Of a stretch of DNA of 59,821 nucleotides, positions 42,317 through 51,886 are shown in pieces (the stretch's first letter is position 1; every line of letters begins with the position of its first letter). A model generated the notes under the pieces. It was not told the origin of the DNA, did not search any database, and saw nothing but the letters and a program-made list of their open reading frames with translations. The DNA is from an uncultured Mediterranea sp. (GTDB taxonomy: Bacteria; Bacteroidota; Bacteroidia; Bacteroidales; Bacteroidaceae): the NCBI GenBank assembly GCA_945641355.1, contig CALZEQ010000016.1, positions 1 through 59,821 on the forward strand, in the 5' to 3' direction. The translations under genes were made by a program, and so were the position numbers.

Positions 42317-44314
42317 TTAGGATATTCGTTCCAGAAATTCATCTTCATTCACTATTTTGATGCCCAATTTCATTGCTTTCTCCCATTTGGCCGGCCCCAT
42401 GTTCTTGCCGGCCAGAATGAAGCTGGTTTTGGAGGAGATGCTTCCCACGTTTTTCCCACCATGCTTTTCTATCAGTTCTTTGTATTCGTCGCGCGAATGG
42501 TGCTCGAACACGCCGCTGATTACAATCTGCTGGCCTGCCAGCTTGTCGGAATAGTCTTGTTTCTCCTCTTCCTTTCTGCAGAATTGCAATCCGGCTGATT
42601 TCAACCTCTCTATCAGTTCTCGGTTGGCTGGATTGGCAAAGTAGCTGATGAGACTCTGCGCTATTTTTTCGCCGATTTCATCGATGTTTTTCAGCTTTTC
42701 AAGCGACGCATTCTCCAGTTCGTCAATGCTGCCTAAAGCCTTGGCCAGCCTTTTGGCAACCGTCTCTCCCACAAAGCGGATGCCCAGTGCAAACAGCACC
42801 CGTTCGAAGGGGACACTCCGGCTGGCGTCAATGCTCTTGATGATGTTATAGGCAGACTTCTCTCCCATTCTTTCCAGCGGACTGATGTCTGAAGTTTTCA
42901 GCAGGTAGAGGTCTGCCGTGTCCTTGATGAGCCCTTGTTGGAAGAACATAGCTACCGTTTCCGGCCCCAGGCCGTCGATGTTCATCGCTTTGCGGCTGAT
43001 GAAATGCTCTATCTTGCCTTTGATTTGAGGCGGACAGGCCGTTTCATTCGGGCAATAGTGTGCGGCTTCGCCTTCATAACGTATCAGTCGGCTGCCGCAC
43101 TCAGGGCAATGTGTGATGAAGCGTACCTTTTCGCCCATCAGCATACCTCGTGCATCCATATCTACCCCTGTGATTTTGGGGATAATCTCTCCGCCTTTTT
43201 CCACGTAGACCATGTCACCTATGTGGAGGTCCAGTCCCTCAATGATATCCGCATTGTGCAGGGAAGCTCTTTTGACTATGGTGCCCGATAGCTGTACGGC
43301 ATCCAGATTGGCAACCGGCGTGATGATGCCTGTGCGTCCTACTTGATAGGTGACCTTGTTCAGACGGGTCAGCGCACGTTCGGCCTGAAACTTGTATGCA
43401 ATGGCCCATCGGGGCGATTTTGCCGTATATCCAAGTGCTTTCTGCTGTCGCATACTGTTCACCTTCAGCACGATTCCATCGGTTGCCACCGGCAGATTCC
43501 TGCGCTCCTTGTCCCAGTAGTTGATGTAGGCGAACACCTCCTCCAGCGTCTGCACCTTCTTCATGTGCTCTGATATCTTGAATCCCCACTGTGCCGCTTT
43601 CTGCAGATTCTCATAATGTCCGTCAGAGGGCTGATAGTCTCCCAGCAGATAGTACAGATACGCATCCAGCTTGCGGGTAGCCACTACGGAGGAGTTCTGC
43701 GACTTCAAGGTACCCGAAGCCGCATTGCGTGGATTGGCAAACAACGGCTCTTCGCGTGCCTCGCGTTCCTGGTTCAGCCGTTCGAAGCTTTCCCAAGGCA
43801 TCAGTATCTCCCCTCTGATTTCAAACGAGGGCGGATAGTCGCCGTGAAGCACCAGCGGGATGGAGCGTATGGTCTTTACATTGTCCGTCACGTCATCTCC
43901 CTTCTCGCCGTCTCCGCGGGTGACGGCCCGCACCAGCTTCCCCTCTTCATAAGTCAGCGAGATGGAGGTGCCGTCGTATTTCAGTTCGCAGCATATTTCA
44001 AAATCCTCATTCAGTCCTTTCCTCACCCGTTCAAAGAAGTCGGTGACTTCGCTTTCCGAGTAGGTGTTACCCAAGGAGAGCATGGGGTATTTGTGGGCCA
44101 CTTGCGTGAAGTTCTTGTTAAGGTCGCTGCCTACGCGCATGGTCGGCGAGTTGGGGTCTGCATATTCGGGATGCTCATTTTCAAGCTCCTGCAGCTCTCG
44201 CATCAGGTCGTCAAACTCCTTGTCGGTAATTTCGGGCGCATTCAGCACATAGTAGTTATGGTTATGTCTATGCAGTTCTGAACGCAGCAGGTCTATTCTT
44301 TCCTTGATATTCAT
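42317..44314 (-). CDS. ligA: NAD-dependent DNA ligase LigA
   Basis: A 665-residue replicative ligase sealing nicks with NAD+. Domain order: Ia ([24 protein letters not shown] near residue 20), adenylation domain with the active-site Lys in [10 protein letters not shown] (about 115), [13 protein letters not shown], and [12 protein letters not shown] near 310. The OB fold is followed by a four-Cys zinc finger ([11 protein letters not shown], then [11 protein letters not shown]), HhH repeats, and a C-terminal BRCT domain ([29 protein letters not shown]). The start [10 protein letters not shown] is preferred to an ATG ten codons upstream. A -7 box TAATTTTG is at 44342-44349 (minus). Confidence 0.95.
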   Translation of the reverse strand: MNIKERIDLLRSELHRHNHNYYVLNAPEITDKEFDDLMRELQELENEHPEYADPNSPTMRVGSDLNKNFTQVAHKYPMLSLGNTYSESEVTDFFERVRKGLNEDFEICCELKYDGTSISLTYEEGKLVRAVTRGDGEKGDDVTDNVKTIRSIPLVLHGDYPPSFEIRGEILMPWESFERLNQEREAREEPLFANPRNAASGTLKSQNSSVVATRKLDAYLYYLLGDYQPSDGHYENLQKAAQWGFKISEHMKKVQTLEEVFAYINYWDKERRNLPVATDGIVLKVNSMRQQKALGYTAKSPRWAIAYKFQAERALTRLNKVTYQVGRTGIITPVANLDAVQLSGTIVKRASLHNADIIEGLDLHIGDMVYVEKGGEIIPKITGVDMDARGMLMGEKVRFITHCPECGSRLIRYEGEAAHYCPNETACPPQIKGKIEHFISRKAMNIDGLGPETVAMFFQQGLIKDTADLYLLKTSDISPLERMGEKSAYNIIKSIDASRSVPFERVLFALGIRFVGETVAKRLAKALGSIDELENASLEKLKNIDEIGEKIAQSLISYFANPANRELIERLKSAGLQFCRKEEEKQDYSDKLAGQQIVISGVFEHHSRDEYKELIEKHGGKNVGSISSKTSFILAGKNMGPAKWEKAMKLGIKIVNEDEFLERIS

Positions 44315-44392
44315 GGTCTCGTTCGGATTGTTGTTGAATGGCAAAATTACGGTTTATAATTGAAAAGTTCGTCCCATCTGAGCATTTTTATG

Positions 44393-44400
44393 TATTTTTG
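44393..44400 (+). promoter_or_regulatory. Bacteroidetes -7 box for trmD
   Basis: TATTTTTG, 32 nt before the trmD ATG. It diverges from the ligA -7 box at 44342-44349. Confidence 0.45.
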
Positions 44401-44432
44401 TCCCCAGAAAACAGAAAAGCTACATAAAAGTT

Positions 44433-45110
44433 ATGCGCATAGATATAATAACCGTATTGCCTGAGATGATTGAAGGTTTCTTCAATTGCTCCATCATGAA
44501 ACGGGCCCAAACCAAGGGACTGGCAGAGATTCATATACACAATCTGCGCGACTATACCGAAGACAAGTACCGTCGGGTAGACGACTATCCCTTTGGAGGT
44601 TTTGCGGGCATGGTGATGAAAATAGAGCCTATAGAACGCTGCATCAATAGCCTGAAGGCCGAACGCACGTACGACGAGGTTATCTTCACGACGCCCGATG
44701 GCGAACAGTTTTCGCAGCCCATGGCCAATACGCTCTCGCTGGCGCAGAATCTCATCATTCTGTGCGGCCACTTCAAGGGCATCGACTATCGTATCCGCGA
44801 GCATCTGATCACGAAAGAAATCAGTATCGGGGATTATGTGCTTACGGGAGGTGAGCTGGCGGCTGCCGTGATGACGGATGCCATTGTGCGCATCATACCG
44901 GGGGTGATTTCCGATGAGCAGTCGGCTTTGTCCGATTCGTTTCAGGACAATCTGCTGGCAGCGCCGGTCTATACCCGTCCGGCAGACTATAACGGTTGGA
45001 AGGTTCCAGATATTTTACTCTCCGGGCACGAAGCGAAAATCAAGGAGTGGGAGTTGCAGCAATCGTTGGAGCGGACCCGCCGTCTTCGTCCTGACCTGTT
45101 AGGTGAATAG
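44433..45110 (+). CDS. trmD: tRNA (guanine-N1)-methyltransferase TrmD
   Basis: A 225-residue SPOUT methyltransferase that makes m1G37 in tRNAs reading CNN codons, preventing +1 frameshifts. [17 protein letters not shown] begins the fold. [17 protein letters not shown] (about residues 47-63) and [30 protein letters not shown] (about 128-158) form the knot and cofactor site. [39 protein letters not shown] is the conserved C-terminal part with the catalytic Asp region. It stands alone here, not in the rpsP-rimM-trmD-rplS order of other phyla, which fits Bacteroides. Confidence 0.95.
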   Translation: MRIDIITVLPEMIEGFFNCSIMKRAQTKGLAEIHIHNLRDYTEDKYRRVDDYPFGGFAGMVMKIEPIERCINSLKAERTYDEVIFTTPDGEQFSQPMANTLSLAQNLIILCGHFKGIDYRIREHLITKEISIGDYVLTGGELAAAVMTDAIVRIIPGVISDEQSALSDSFQDNLLAAPVYTRPADYNGWKVPDILLSGHEAKIKEWELQQSLERTRRLRPDLLGE

Positions 45111-45130
45111 CACCGCAGTATGTAAAGAAA

Positions 45131-45170
45131 AAGGAGTGACATTTCGTTAGGCAGATGTCACTCCTTTTTT
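45131..45170. terminator. Bidirectional terminator between trmD and pyrD
   Basis: AAGGAGTGACAT (45131-45142) and ATGTCACTCCTT (45155-45166) are perfect complements, with an A-run before and T-run after. It serves both convergent genes. Confidence 0.92.
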
Positions 45171-45180
45171 TCTGTTAGGG

Positions 45181-46092
45181 TTAGACTTCCAGCGCGCCTA
45201 CTATCTCCTTGACGGATTGGAAGCCGTGCCTGTCCAAGTAGTCATTTATACCGTCAATCACTTTGATGGTGACCGTCGGGTCAATGAAGTTGGCTGTCCC
45301 TATCTCAACGGCCGATGCCCCTGCCAGCAGGAACTCTACCGCGTCACGCCAATTCATGATGCCGCCCAAGCCGATAACGGGTATCTTTACAGCCTTTGCC
45401 ACCTGCCATACCATGCGCAGGGCAATAGGCTTGACGGCCGCTCCAGACATGCCTCCCGTAACGGTTGAAAGCAGCGGCCGACGCTTTTCGGCATCGATGG
45501 CCATGCCCAGCAGGGTGTTGATCAGCGACACACTGTCAGCCCCTCCGTATTCGGCAGCGCGCGCTATCTCGGTGATGTCTGTCACGTTGGGCGACAGCTT
45601 GACGATGAGCGTCTTCTTATATACCTTCCGCACGCTTTTCACTACCTCTTCCGCCCCTTTGGCTGTTACCCCGAAGGCCATGCCACCTTGCTTTACATTG
45701 GGGCATGATATGTTCAGCTCTATGGCAGGAATGTTTACAAGTTCGTTGATGATGGCGGCTGTTTCCACATAGTCTTCGATGGCCGAGCCCGATACATTCA
45801 CAATCATGTTCGTCTGAATGTCCTTGATGCGTGGATAGATGTGGTCAACAAAGTAGTGAACGCCCTTATTTTGCAGACCTACAGCGTTCAACATACCAGA
45901 AGGAGTCTCGGCCATGCGTGGATAGGGATTGCCTTCACGTTTGTGAAGGGTAGTTCCCTTTACGATGATTCCCCCTATTCGCGCGATATCGATGAAGTCG
46001 GCGAATTCTTCACCATATCCATACGTTCCCGATGCAGTCATCACGGGATTCTTCATTTGTAATTCGCCGATGTTTACACTTAAATCTGCCAT
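45181..46092 (-). CDS. pyrD: Dihydroorotate dehydrogenase, class 1B catalytic subunit
   Basis: A 303-residue FMN enzyme oxidising dihydroorotate to orotate in pyrimidine synthesis. The class 1B pattern includes [15 protein letters not shown] FMN binding (here [16 protein letters not shown] near residue 18), [23 protein letters not shown], the catalytic Cys in [17 protein letters not shown] (about 130), [10 protein letters not shown], and [26 protein letters not shown]. With PyrK it forms the NAD-linked heterotetramer. Its start overlaps the pyrK stop by 13 nt, indicating coupled translation. The terminator at 45131-45170 ends the transcript. Confidence 0.95.
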   Translation of the reverse strand: MADLSVNIGELQMKNPVMTASGTYGYGEEFADFIDIARIGGIIVKGTTLHKREGNPYPRMAETPSGMLNAVGLQNKGVHYFVDHIYPRIKDIQTNMIVNVSGSAIEDYVETAAIINELVNIPAIELNISCPNVKQGGMAFGVTAKGAEEVVKSVRKVYKKTLIVKLSPNVTDITEIARAAEYGGADSVSLINTLLGMAIDAEKRRPLLSTVTGGMSGAAVKPIALRMVWQVAKAVKIPVIGLGGIMNWRDAVEFLLAGASAVEIGTANFIDPTVTIKVIDGINDYLDRHGFQSVKEIVGALEV

Positions 46093-46856
46093 AACAATTT
46101 CTCTATATTAAATACCGGACCCTCTTTACATACGCATAAGTGTCCTTCCGTTGTGTTCTCTACACAGCACAGGCAGGCTCCCACGCCGCAGGCCATCTTG
46201 TTCTCCAGCGATACTTCGCAGGCTATGCCGTTGCTTTTGGCATAGCGTGCCACGGCCATCATCATCGGCTTGGGCCCGCACGTGTATATCTGCCGGAACT
46301 TCACCTTTCCGAGGATGGAGTGCTGGGTGACGTATCCCTTCTCGCCGTAGCTGCCGTCTTCCGTGGTGGTATAGACGGGGCCATACTCGGCAAACTGCTC
46401 CAACTGCAGCAAATCGTTCTTGCTGCGTGCTCCCAGCAAGAAGGTGGGACGGCATCCCTTCTTCCGCAGCTGTTCGCCCAGATACAGCATCGGAGCCGTT
46501 CCTACACCTCCGCCTACCAGCAGCAGGTTGTCCGCGTTGTTTTCAGGCATTGTAAAGCCGTTTCCAAGCGGAAGGATTACATTGATTACATCCCCCTTTT
46601 CCGCCTTCGCCAGCTGCTTGGTACCATCTCCCACCAGCTGGATGAGAAACCATACTTCGTTGCGGTTTCTGTCCACATAATTGATGGAGATGGGACGGCG
46701 CAAGAAGGTGGTTGGCGAACCGTCTACCAGCAGTTCCGCAAACTGTCCGGGCAGCATATCCGGCAACACGGTCGGTGAGGTCAGCTTCAGCAACACATAG
46801 TTTGTGTGCAGTCGGAGGTTCTCCGTGACCGTCAGGTCCAATACATATTTTTTCAT
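46080..46856 (-). CDS. pyrK: Dihydroorotate dehydrogenase electron-transfer subunit
   Basis: A 258-residue FAD/[2Fe-2S] flavoprotein that passes electrons from PyrD to NAD+. A ferredoxin-reductase-type FAD domain ([23 protein letters not shown] near residue 40) is followed by an NAD domain ([19 protein letters not shown] near 112). The cluster cysteines lie at the C-terminus ([19 protein letters not shown], then [11 protein letters not shown]). All four ligands are present. Promoter -7 box TACATTTG at 46895-46902 (minus). First gene of a pyrK-pyrD unit. Confidence 0.94.
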   Translation of the reverse strand: MKKYVLDLTVTENLRLHTNYVLLKLTSPTVLPDMLPGQFAELLVDGSPTTFLRRPISINYVDRNRNEVWFLIQLVGDGTKQLAKAEKGDVINVILPLGNGFTMPENNADNLLLVGGGVGTAPMLYLGEQLRKKGCRPTFLLGARSKNDLLQLEQFAEYGPVYTTTEDGSYGEKGYVTQHSILGKVKFRQIYTCGPKPMMMAVARYAKSNGIACEVSLENKMACGVGACLCCVENTTEGHLCVCKEGPVFNIEKLLWQI

Positions 46857-46894
46857 ATTCTGATGATTGTAATAGGTTTAATTGTACATAGCTG

Positions 46895-46902
46895 CAAATG
46901 TA
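46895..46902 (-). promoter_or_regulatory. Bacteroidetes -7 box for pyrK-pyrD
   Basis: TACATTTG on the minus strand followed by C, 38 nt before the pyrK ATG. Confidence 0.55.
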
Positions 46903-46926
46903 CATGATAATTTTTGAATTCCCGCA

Positions 46927-47460
46927 TTATTTTTCGGGTTTGAAGGTTTCATACGTATTGTCATCAAAGAAGATTCTTATTTCAGTGATTCGTCTGGGCG
47001 GGCGTTCTTTGTATATAATCTCCTGTCTGACAACCTCTTTAGGTGTCATATTATCCCTTCCTAAGGCCATTTCCTTGCGATTTTCCGCTTCATTTGGCCG
47101 ATAGGGCGCATTTTCTCTATTCTCAGCAAACAAGGGATAGGCATTTGCGTCGCTTTCCGTGGCAGATGCCGCATCGGCAGGGGATAGCGTCGGCTCGTTG
47201 GCACTCATGCTGCCTTCGCCGGTCAGCAGCCAGTTGAGGTCGATGTCCGGGTACCGTTTGTGCAGTCGGAAGAGCACTTCGGTACTTGGCATGTTTCTTC
47301 CTCTTAGGATTTGCGAGATGGTAGCCTGCGCCACATTGATGGCATCGGCAAAAGCGGCGGCTGTCAACCCCTCCCGACGCATGATTTCCATGATTCTGCC
47401 CTTTACATTTTCTTTTACGTTTTCCTTTGACAATTCTTCGTCTTCCATTGCATTCACCAT
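46927..47460 (-). CDS. XRE-family helix-turn-helix regulator
   Basis: 177 residues. The N-terminal XRE/Cro-type domain spans about residues 20-80: GRIMEIMRREGLTAAAFADAINVAQATISQILRGRNMPSTEVLFRLHKRYPDIDLNWLLTGEG in short blocks, with FADAINVAQATISQILRG as the recognition pair. The remainder is a flexible, Ala/Glu/Asn-rich linker, then a basic strand-like tail (RRITEIRIFFDDNTYETFKPEK). Such phage-repressor-like proteins are common in Bacteroides. The start may be the second ATG (47448). The promoter TTTG-20-TACTTTTG lies at 47515-47546 (minus). Target unknown; the AT-rich palindromic region upstream is a candidate. Confidence 0.85.
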   Translation of the reverse strand: MVNAMEDEELSKENVKENVKGRIMEIMRREGLTAAAFADAINVAQATISQILRGRNMPSTEVLFRLHKRYPDIDLNWLLTGEGSMSANEPTLSPADAASATESDANAYPLFAENRENAPYRPNEAENRKEMALGRDNMTPKEVVRQEIIYKERPPRRITEIRIFFDDNTYETFKPEK

Positions 47461-47514
47461 TTTTATGAATTATAGCCATGCATCACAAATGCGTAGATGC
47501 TCAAAACTGAAACA

Positions 47515-47546
47515 CAAAAGTAATACTGTTTTTTCGCAAAAGCAAA
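47515..47546 (-). promoter_or_regulatory. -33/-7 promoter for XRE regulator
   Basis: Minus strand TTTG (47546-47543), 20-nt spacer, TACTTTTG (47522-47515). 55 nt before the start codon. Confidence 0.65.
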
Positions 47547-48123
47547 TTATTCATTTGAAAAATGTAATACTTTACATTCGTGACGAGTTGCTGCAAATGT
47601 AATAAATGCCTCATGATTCAATTGTGAATTCCTATTTCTATCGTTAGATTTTAAATCTATTAAAACTAAATAAATAATTAGTATACAATAATATAAATTC
47701 CTAAAATATGGGTGATTACAAAGGATGGGGCGAATCGGGCCACAATCCCCCACTCTATTTTCGATATTTAATTGAATATCTTTCTATACAGCATTGATTA
47801 TGAGTTAGAAATATTCAAAATAGAGAATTAGTTAACCTTATTATAAGATAAATTACATTTGAAATGTACATTCACATAATATCTTGTAAAATACAAATGA
47901 TTCAAATGCGTTATTCTAACTATATTTACAATTGAATATTTCATATACAAGTGCATTTACACATATTTATACATGTAAATTCCACTTATTTTCTTTTTCA
48001 ACTAATTCGCTAATTATTCCTAAGCTGCATTGGAAGGTGTACACATCATTACAGATGAATAGTAGGTAATAAATGTTTATAGTAAAACCACCCTATCAGG
48101 ACAGAAATTGCCCTAAAAGGCAA

Positions 48124-48164
48124 ATCCTTGCATTCTTTCGACCGAGGGGAAGGAATGCAAGGAT
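48124..48164. repeat. Perfect 12-bp stem hairpin
   Basis: ATCCTTGCATTC (48124-48135) is exactly complementary to GAATGCAAGGAT (48153-48164), loop 17 nt. No T-run follows. Role unknown. Confidence 0.6.
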
Positions 48165-48395
48165 ATAAACGATTCTCAGCGGCTTTAAAGAGGCAATTTA
48201 TGCACGTTTTTTCCGATGTAAGCATCTGACTGAAAGCAGGTTGCAGCTCCATTCAGTTGCCTCGTTTTCTTGTTTCCAGATAAGAGCTAAAAAGTAGGAT
48301 TAGGGACAACTAATCCTCTTTATGGCCTGTTTTAACGACCGGGATGTTTTTCTGTTTTTCAAGTTTCGGTTTCACATCAGAATGGTTGTATAACT

Positions 48396-48493
48396 GTAGG
48401 GGTGCAACATTTTGCGCCCTGCATGTCGTTCGCGGTCGTATCGTCCGCGGATGCGTTGCGTGTGGTTTTGGGCGGAAAATATTCCCGCCCTAC
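48396..48493. repeat. MITE-like element, about 98 bp with imperfect terminal inverted repeats
   Basis: The left end GTAGGGGTGCAACATTTTGC (continuing GCCC) and the inverse of the right end, GTAGGGCGGGAATATTTTCC (continuing GCCC), align along 24 bases. The left end is the same family as the repeats at 28366 and 28971. Non-coding. Confidence 0.55.
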
Positions 48494-48577
48494 GGCGGGA
48501 TGTAACGTATCATCCGTAATGTAGCCTGCGGAGGCATTGCGCGGTGCAGATGCTGCGTCCCTATACATATCGGATAA

Positions 48578-49603
48578 TTAGTGCAGGATGAAGAATATCA
48601 GTTCGCGCAGCAGGTCGCTGTCCGTAGTATTCGACGTAGCCCCTACACCCTTCGAGTGAGCGTCTGCATATCTGATTTCTCCGATAATCCGCATCGTCTT
48701 GGTCCCGCTGTATCTGCGCATGGCAATCAGATATTCACGTGTCTGCCAGGGCGACTTGAGTCCTAAGAACGCCGCAACCCCTTGCTCCGTTTTCTCGGGC
48801 GCATAGTAGGCCAGCATCAGGTTGGCGAAGAAACCGAAGAGTATGGAGAGGGTCATTTGGATGGGATTCGTTTTCGGATTCTCGGCAAAGTATTTTACTA
48901 TCTTGTTTGCCTTGAGCACATCTTTTTCGATTAACGCGCTCTTCAGTTCGAAGTTGTTGTAGTCTTTGCTGATTCCGATGTTCTGCTCCACCTGTTCGGG
49001 GGTGATGCGTGTCAGGTTTTTTGGAAGCGTTATGATGAGTTTCTCCAGCTCTCCGGTCAGCCGGCTCAGGTCTGCTCCTACATATTCTGCCAGCATGGCG
49101 GCGGCTTTGGGGTCGCAATCCACCCCTTTTTGCTTCAGGTAGCTGTTGATGAAGAGGGGCAGCTGCGCCTCCTTCACCTTAGGCGATTCAAAGAGTACGC
49201 CCACCTTGTCAATCTCTGCCGCCAGCTTCTTCCGCCTGTCCAGTACGCCGTGCTTGTGGCACAGTACCAGTATGGTTGATGTCAGCGGTTTCTGCAGGTA
49301 GTAGGTCAGTTCCTCCATGTTGCGCACCGCCTGTGCCTCCTTGACGATGACTACCTGATAGGCCGACATCATCGGGTAGCGTTTGGCCGCATTGATGATG
49401 GCCGATATGTCCGTATCAGCTCCGTAGACCACGGTCAGGTTAAACTCCTTCTCCATCTCCGTCAGCACGTGGTCGGCAATATAGTCTGCTATGAGGTCAA
49501 TGTAGTAGTCTTCCTCTCCCATCAGGTAGTAGACGGGGCGGTATTGTTTGTTTTTCAGTTCCTTCAGTACCTCTTCGCAGGTGATTCCTTGTTTGGCAGC
49601 CAT
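48578..49603 (-). CDS. holA: DNA polymerase III subunit delta
   Basis: A 341-residue clamp-loader delta subunit that opens the beta clamp. N-terminal nucleotide-binding-like fold: RPVYYLMGEEDYYIDLIADYIADHVL (about residues 22-47), VVIVKEAQAVRNMEELTYYLQKP near 85-107, and TILVLCHKHGVLDRRKKLAAEI. The middle lid (AAMLAEYVGADLSRLTGELEKLIITLP near 165-190) and C-terminal collar helices (FGFFANLMLAYYAPEKTEQGVAAFLGLKSPWQTREYLIAMRRYS, in blocks) follow. The start MAAKQGITC is set by homology; an upstream ATG falls inside the AMP nucleosidase gene. It lies 22 nt behind that gene on the same strand. Confidence 0.92.
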   Translation of the reverse strand: MAAKQGITCEEVLKELKNKQYRPVYYLMGEEDYYIDLIADYIADHVLTEMEKEFNLTVVYGADTDISAIINAAKRYPMMSAYQVVIVKEAQAVRNMEELTYYLQKPLTSTILVLCHKHGVLDRRKKLAAEIDKVGVLFESPKVKEAQLPLFINSYLKQKGVDCDPKAAAMLAEYVGADLSRLTGELEKLIITLPKNLTRITPEQVEQNIGISKDYNNFELKSALIEKDVLKANKIVKYFAENPKTNPIQMTLSILFGFFANLMLAYYAPEKTEQGVAAFLGLKSPWQTREYLIAMRRYSGTKTMRIIGEIRYADAHSKGVGATSNTTDSDLLRELIFFILH

Positions 49604-49625
49604 AGATATAGATGTCTCTGAGAGT

Positions 49626-50402
49626 TTACCAATCAAATTTCAGGTGTTTCACAGTCTTTTTCTCTTCGATGATCATGCGGAGCGAAGCGATGCCTATCTC
49701 CACATGTTCGGACACGAAGTTCTGCGTCACCATATTGTCGCTCTGTTCCGTTTTCACCCCTTCGGGCACCATCGGCTGGTCCGACACCAGCAGCAGGGCG
49801 CCGGTAGGTATGTGGTTGGCAAATCCGCAGCTGAAGAGGGTGGCCGTCTCCATATCCACCGCCATGGCCCGTGTCTTCTTCAGATACTCCTTGAAGTCGT
49901 TGTCATGTTCCCAGATGCGTCGGTTGGTGGTATAGATGGTGCCCGTCCAGTAGTCGCGGGCGTGGTCTCTGATGGCCGACGACACGGCACGTTGCAGCAT
50001 GAAGGCCGGCAAGGCAGGCACCTCGGGCGGGAAGTAGTCGTTGGATGTACCTTCGCCTCGGATGGCGGCGATGGGCAGTATCAGGTCGCCCAGCTTGTTC
50101 TTCTTGTCGATGCCACCGCACTTGCCCAGGAAGAGGCAGGCTTTGGGGTGTATGGCACTTAGCAGGTCCATGATGATGGCAGCGTTGGGGCTGCCCATGC
50201 CGAAGTTGATGATGGTGATGCCTTCAGCCGATGCCGAGGTCATGTTGGCATCCCTTCCCAGGATGGGTACACCAAACTTCTGGGCGAAAATCTCTACATA
50301 TTTGTTGAAGTTGGTCAGCAGGATATACTCCCCGAACTCCTCTCGTTTCCGTTTGGTGTAGCGCGGCAGCCAGTTGGCTACGATTTCTTCTTTTGTTTTC
50401 AT
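49626..50402 (-). CDS. amn: AMP nucleosidase, short form
   Basis: 258 residues of the nucleoside phosphorylase/hydrolase (PNP-UDP) superfamily, the short Bacteroidetes AMP nucleosidase that cleaves AMP to adenine and ribose-5-phosphate. It lacks the N-terminal domain of E. coli Amn. Motifs: INFGMGSPNAAIIMDLLSAIHPKACLFLGKCGGID (about 66-100), GEGTSNDYFPPEVPA (about 115-129), the ribose-site AVDMETATLFSCGF (about 180-193) and LLLVSDQPM near 205 with the catalytic Asp. Promoter with perfect spacing at 50459-50489. First gene of an amn-holA unit. Confidence 0.9.
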   Translation of the reverse strand: MKTKEEIVANWLPRYTKRKREEFGEYILLTNFNKYVEIFAQKFGVPILGRDANMTSASAEGITIINFGMGSPNAAIIMDLLSAIHPKACLFLGKCGGIDKKNKLGDLILPIAAIRGEGTSNDYFPPEVPALPAFMLQRAVSSAIRDHARDYWTGTIYTTNRRIWEHDNDFKEYLKKTRAMAVDMETATLFSCGFANHIPTGALLLVSDQPMVPEGVKTEQSDNMVTQNFVSEHVEIGIASLRMIIEEKKTVKHLKFDW

Positions 50403-50458
50403 AAGAATTCACTATTTTTGCGGGGCATTTTGCATCCGATGTCCCCCTATGTTTCGGA

Positions 50459-50489
50459 CAAAGATAGTGCAAAGCTGAGGTAGAACAAA
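50459..50489 (-). promoter_or_regulatory. Perfect -33/-7 promoter for amn-holA
   Basis: Minus strand TTTG (50489-50486), 19-nt spacer, TATCTTTG (50466-50459). It lies 57 nt before the amn ATG. Confidence 0.82.
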
Positions 50490-50529
50490 ATAAGTTCCCC
50501 TGTTTTTTTACTTTGAAAAGCGAAAAGCG

Positions 50530-50997
50530 ATGGAAGACAACAAGCTGCAGGCATTGAACCTGCCCCCCATTCAGCCCCGACTGGCGGAGCGTGCCGATGG
50601 CCGTCCGGCCATTTTCGACGTGATACGTCGCCGCTATGTGGCGTTGACCCCCGAGGAGTGGGTACGTCAGCACTTTGTCCACTACCTGCTGGAGCACAAG
50701 GGCTATCCGTCGGCCTTGCTGGCCAATGAGGTGCAGCTGACGCTGAACGGCATGAGCCGCCGGTGCGACACGGTGCTCTATCGCCGCGACCTCACTCCCC
50801 GTCTCATCGTGGAGTACAAAGCCCCCGAGGTAGAGATTACCCAGCGGGTGTTCGACCAGATAACGCGCTACAACATGGTGCTGCGGGCCGATTACCTGGT
50901 GGTGAGCAACGGCCTTCAGCACTATTGCTGCCGGCTCGACTACCACCGGCACTCCTACTCCTTCTTGCGCGATATCCCCGCGTACGGCGAGCTGTAG
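50530..50997 (+). CDS. Stand-alone HsdR N-terminal-like PD-(D/E)XK protein
   Basis: 155 residues resembling only the N-terminal nuclease domain of type I restriction HsdR subunits, with no helicase part. The PD-(D/E)XK core is visible: Glu67 in LLANEVQL, Asp80 in SRRCDTVLYRRD, and Glu95-x-Lys97 in RLIVEYKAP, then QRVFDQITRYNMVLRADYLVVSNG. No hsdM or hsdS is present. The gene lies divergent from amn, a position such genes hold in other Bacteroides, so it may be a house-keeping nuclease rather than restriction. Function not established. Confidence 0.8.
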   Translation: MEDNKLQALNLPPIQPRLAERADGRPAIFDVIRRRYVALTPEEWVRQHFVHYLLEHKGYPSALLANEVQLTLNGMSRRCDTVLYRRDLTPRLIVEYKAPEVEITQRVFDQITRYNMVLRADYLVVSNGLQHYCCRLDYHRHSYSFLRDIPAYGEL

Positions 50998-51047
50998 CCC
51001 TCCGCTCCGCCGCGGGTGTATGGCACATACCCTCTATAAGGGGGGGG

Positions 51048-51732
51048 CTAAAGCGATTCGATGCTGTCACGATAGCTTCGCAATTGCTCCTCTGTCAGTC
51101 TGCTGCTTGCCTCCTTTAGGTCATGCAGAATCACCTCCCTGTCCGTAGGCAGGTATCCTGTGAACGGGATGGGGTTGCTTACGGTTCTGGCCAGTATATG
51201 CGTGCGGCACGTCAGTTTGCTGATGAGCGTCATCATCTCGTCCAGCCGTTCGTGCTCGGTGGCCTCTTGGTATAGCCCCTCCTTCATCTCTTTGTACAAT
51301 TGGCTTTCTGGGAACAGCGTAAGGGAGAGCAGTCCTATGCTGATGGGATGCAACTGGTTGAAGACGGCAGCCGAACGGGTGGCATTGCGTTCACCCTGTC
51401 CCTTTCCGGCCAGGCCGACAAGGTAGAACAGATTATATCGGATGCCGGCAACCTCTAACTTCATGCATTGTTCGATGATCTCTCCTGACTGATATCCCTT
51501 GTTTACCATCGACAACGTTTCGCTGTCCCCGCTCTCCACCCCGATGGTCAGATGGTCGAATCCCAGATGGTGCAGTTCCCGCAGTTCATCCAATGTCTTT
51601 TTCGTGATATCCGTGATTCTTGCAAAGCATCCATCTGTGCCACGTGCAGCCGGCCGTCACCTGCAGCAGCTGCGATGTGGCTTCGTAGGGAGGCCGCCAT
51701 ACAGGTCCGTCAAAATGTAGTTTGATTTCCAT
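51048..51732 (-). pseudogene. Radical SAM protein, frameshifted and missing the cluster-cysteine region
   Basis: Two frames are needed. The 5' part (start MEIKLHFDGPVWRPPYEA near 51732) reads to TAGCTWHRWMLCKNH and is then out of frame. The 3' part, in another frame, reads FARITDITKKTLDELRELHHLGFDHLTIGVESGDSETL and on to the normal end IESL. Intact relatives have a CxxxCxxC motif and about 80 more residues between these parts. Here the motif is destroyed and the stretch is missing, so an internal deletion joined the ends. It cannot bind a [4Fe-4S] cluster and is dead. The family function is unknown; an HxlR regulator is divergent. Confidence 0.8.
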
Positions 51733-51886
51733 ACTTGTTTTCGTTTTATATGATTTTTGGGGTACAAAAGTAGGTTCATCATGGGCATTTGTCCCTTTTA
51801 TGCTCACTTTTTACACTGACGGGAAGGTAAGTAATGTCTCCGTTACGTTACAAAATTGTATTTTTGCCCATCATATATAGGAAATA

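Larger units (their letters stand above)
47547..48577. other. AT-rich palindromic region followed by dispersed repeats, no gene
   Basis: 47.55-48.05 kb is strongly AT-rich with repeated ATTTGAA/TTGAAT words, short palindromes (AGATTTTAAATCT near 47644) and an inverted pair CTCTATTTT/AAAATAGAG (47752-47760, 47816-47824). 48.1-48.2 kb has a perfect 12-bp hairpin. 48.39-48.5 kb carries the same dispersed palindrome family seen at 28.4 and 29.0 kb. Short open frames here show no family features. Confidence 0.55.

Noticed and set aside
48049..48252. 67-codon frame containing the 12-bp hairpin
   Set aside because: The hairpin dominates its sequence and no protein features are seen.
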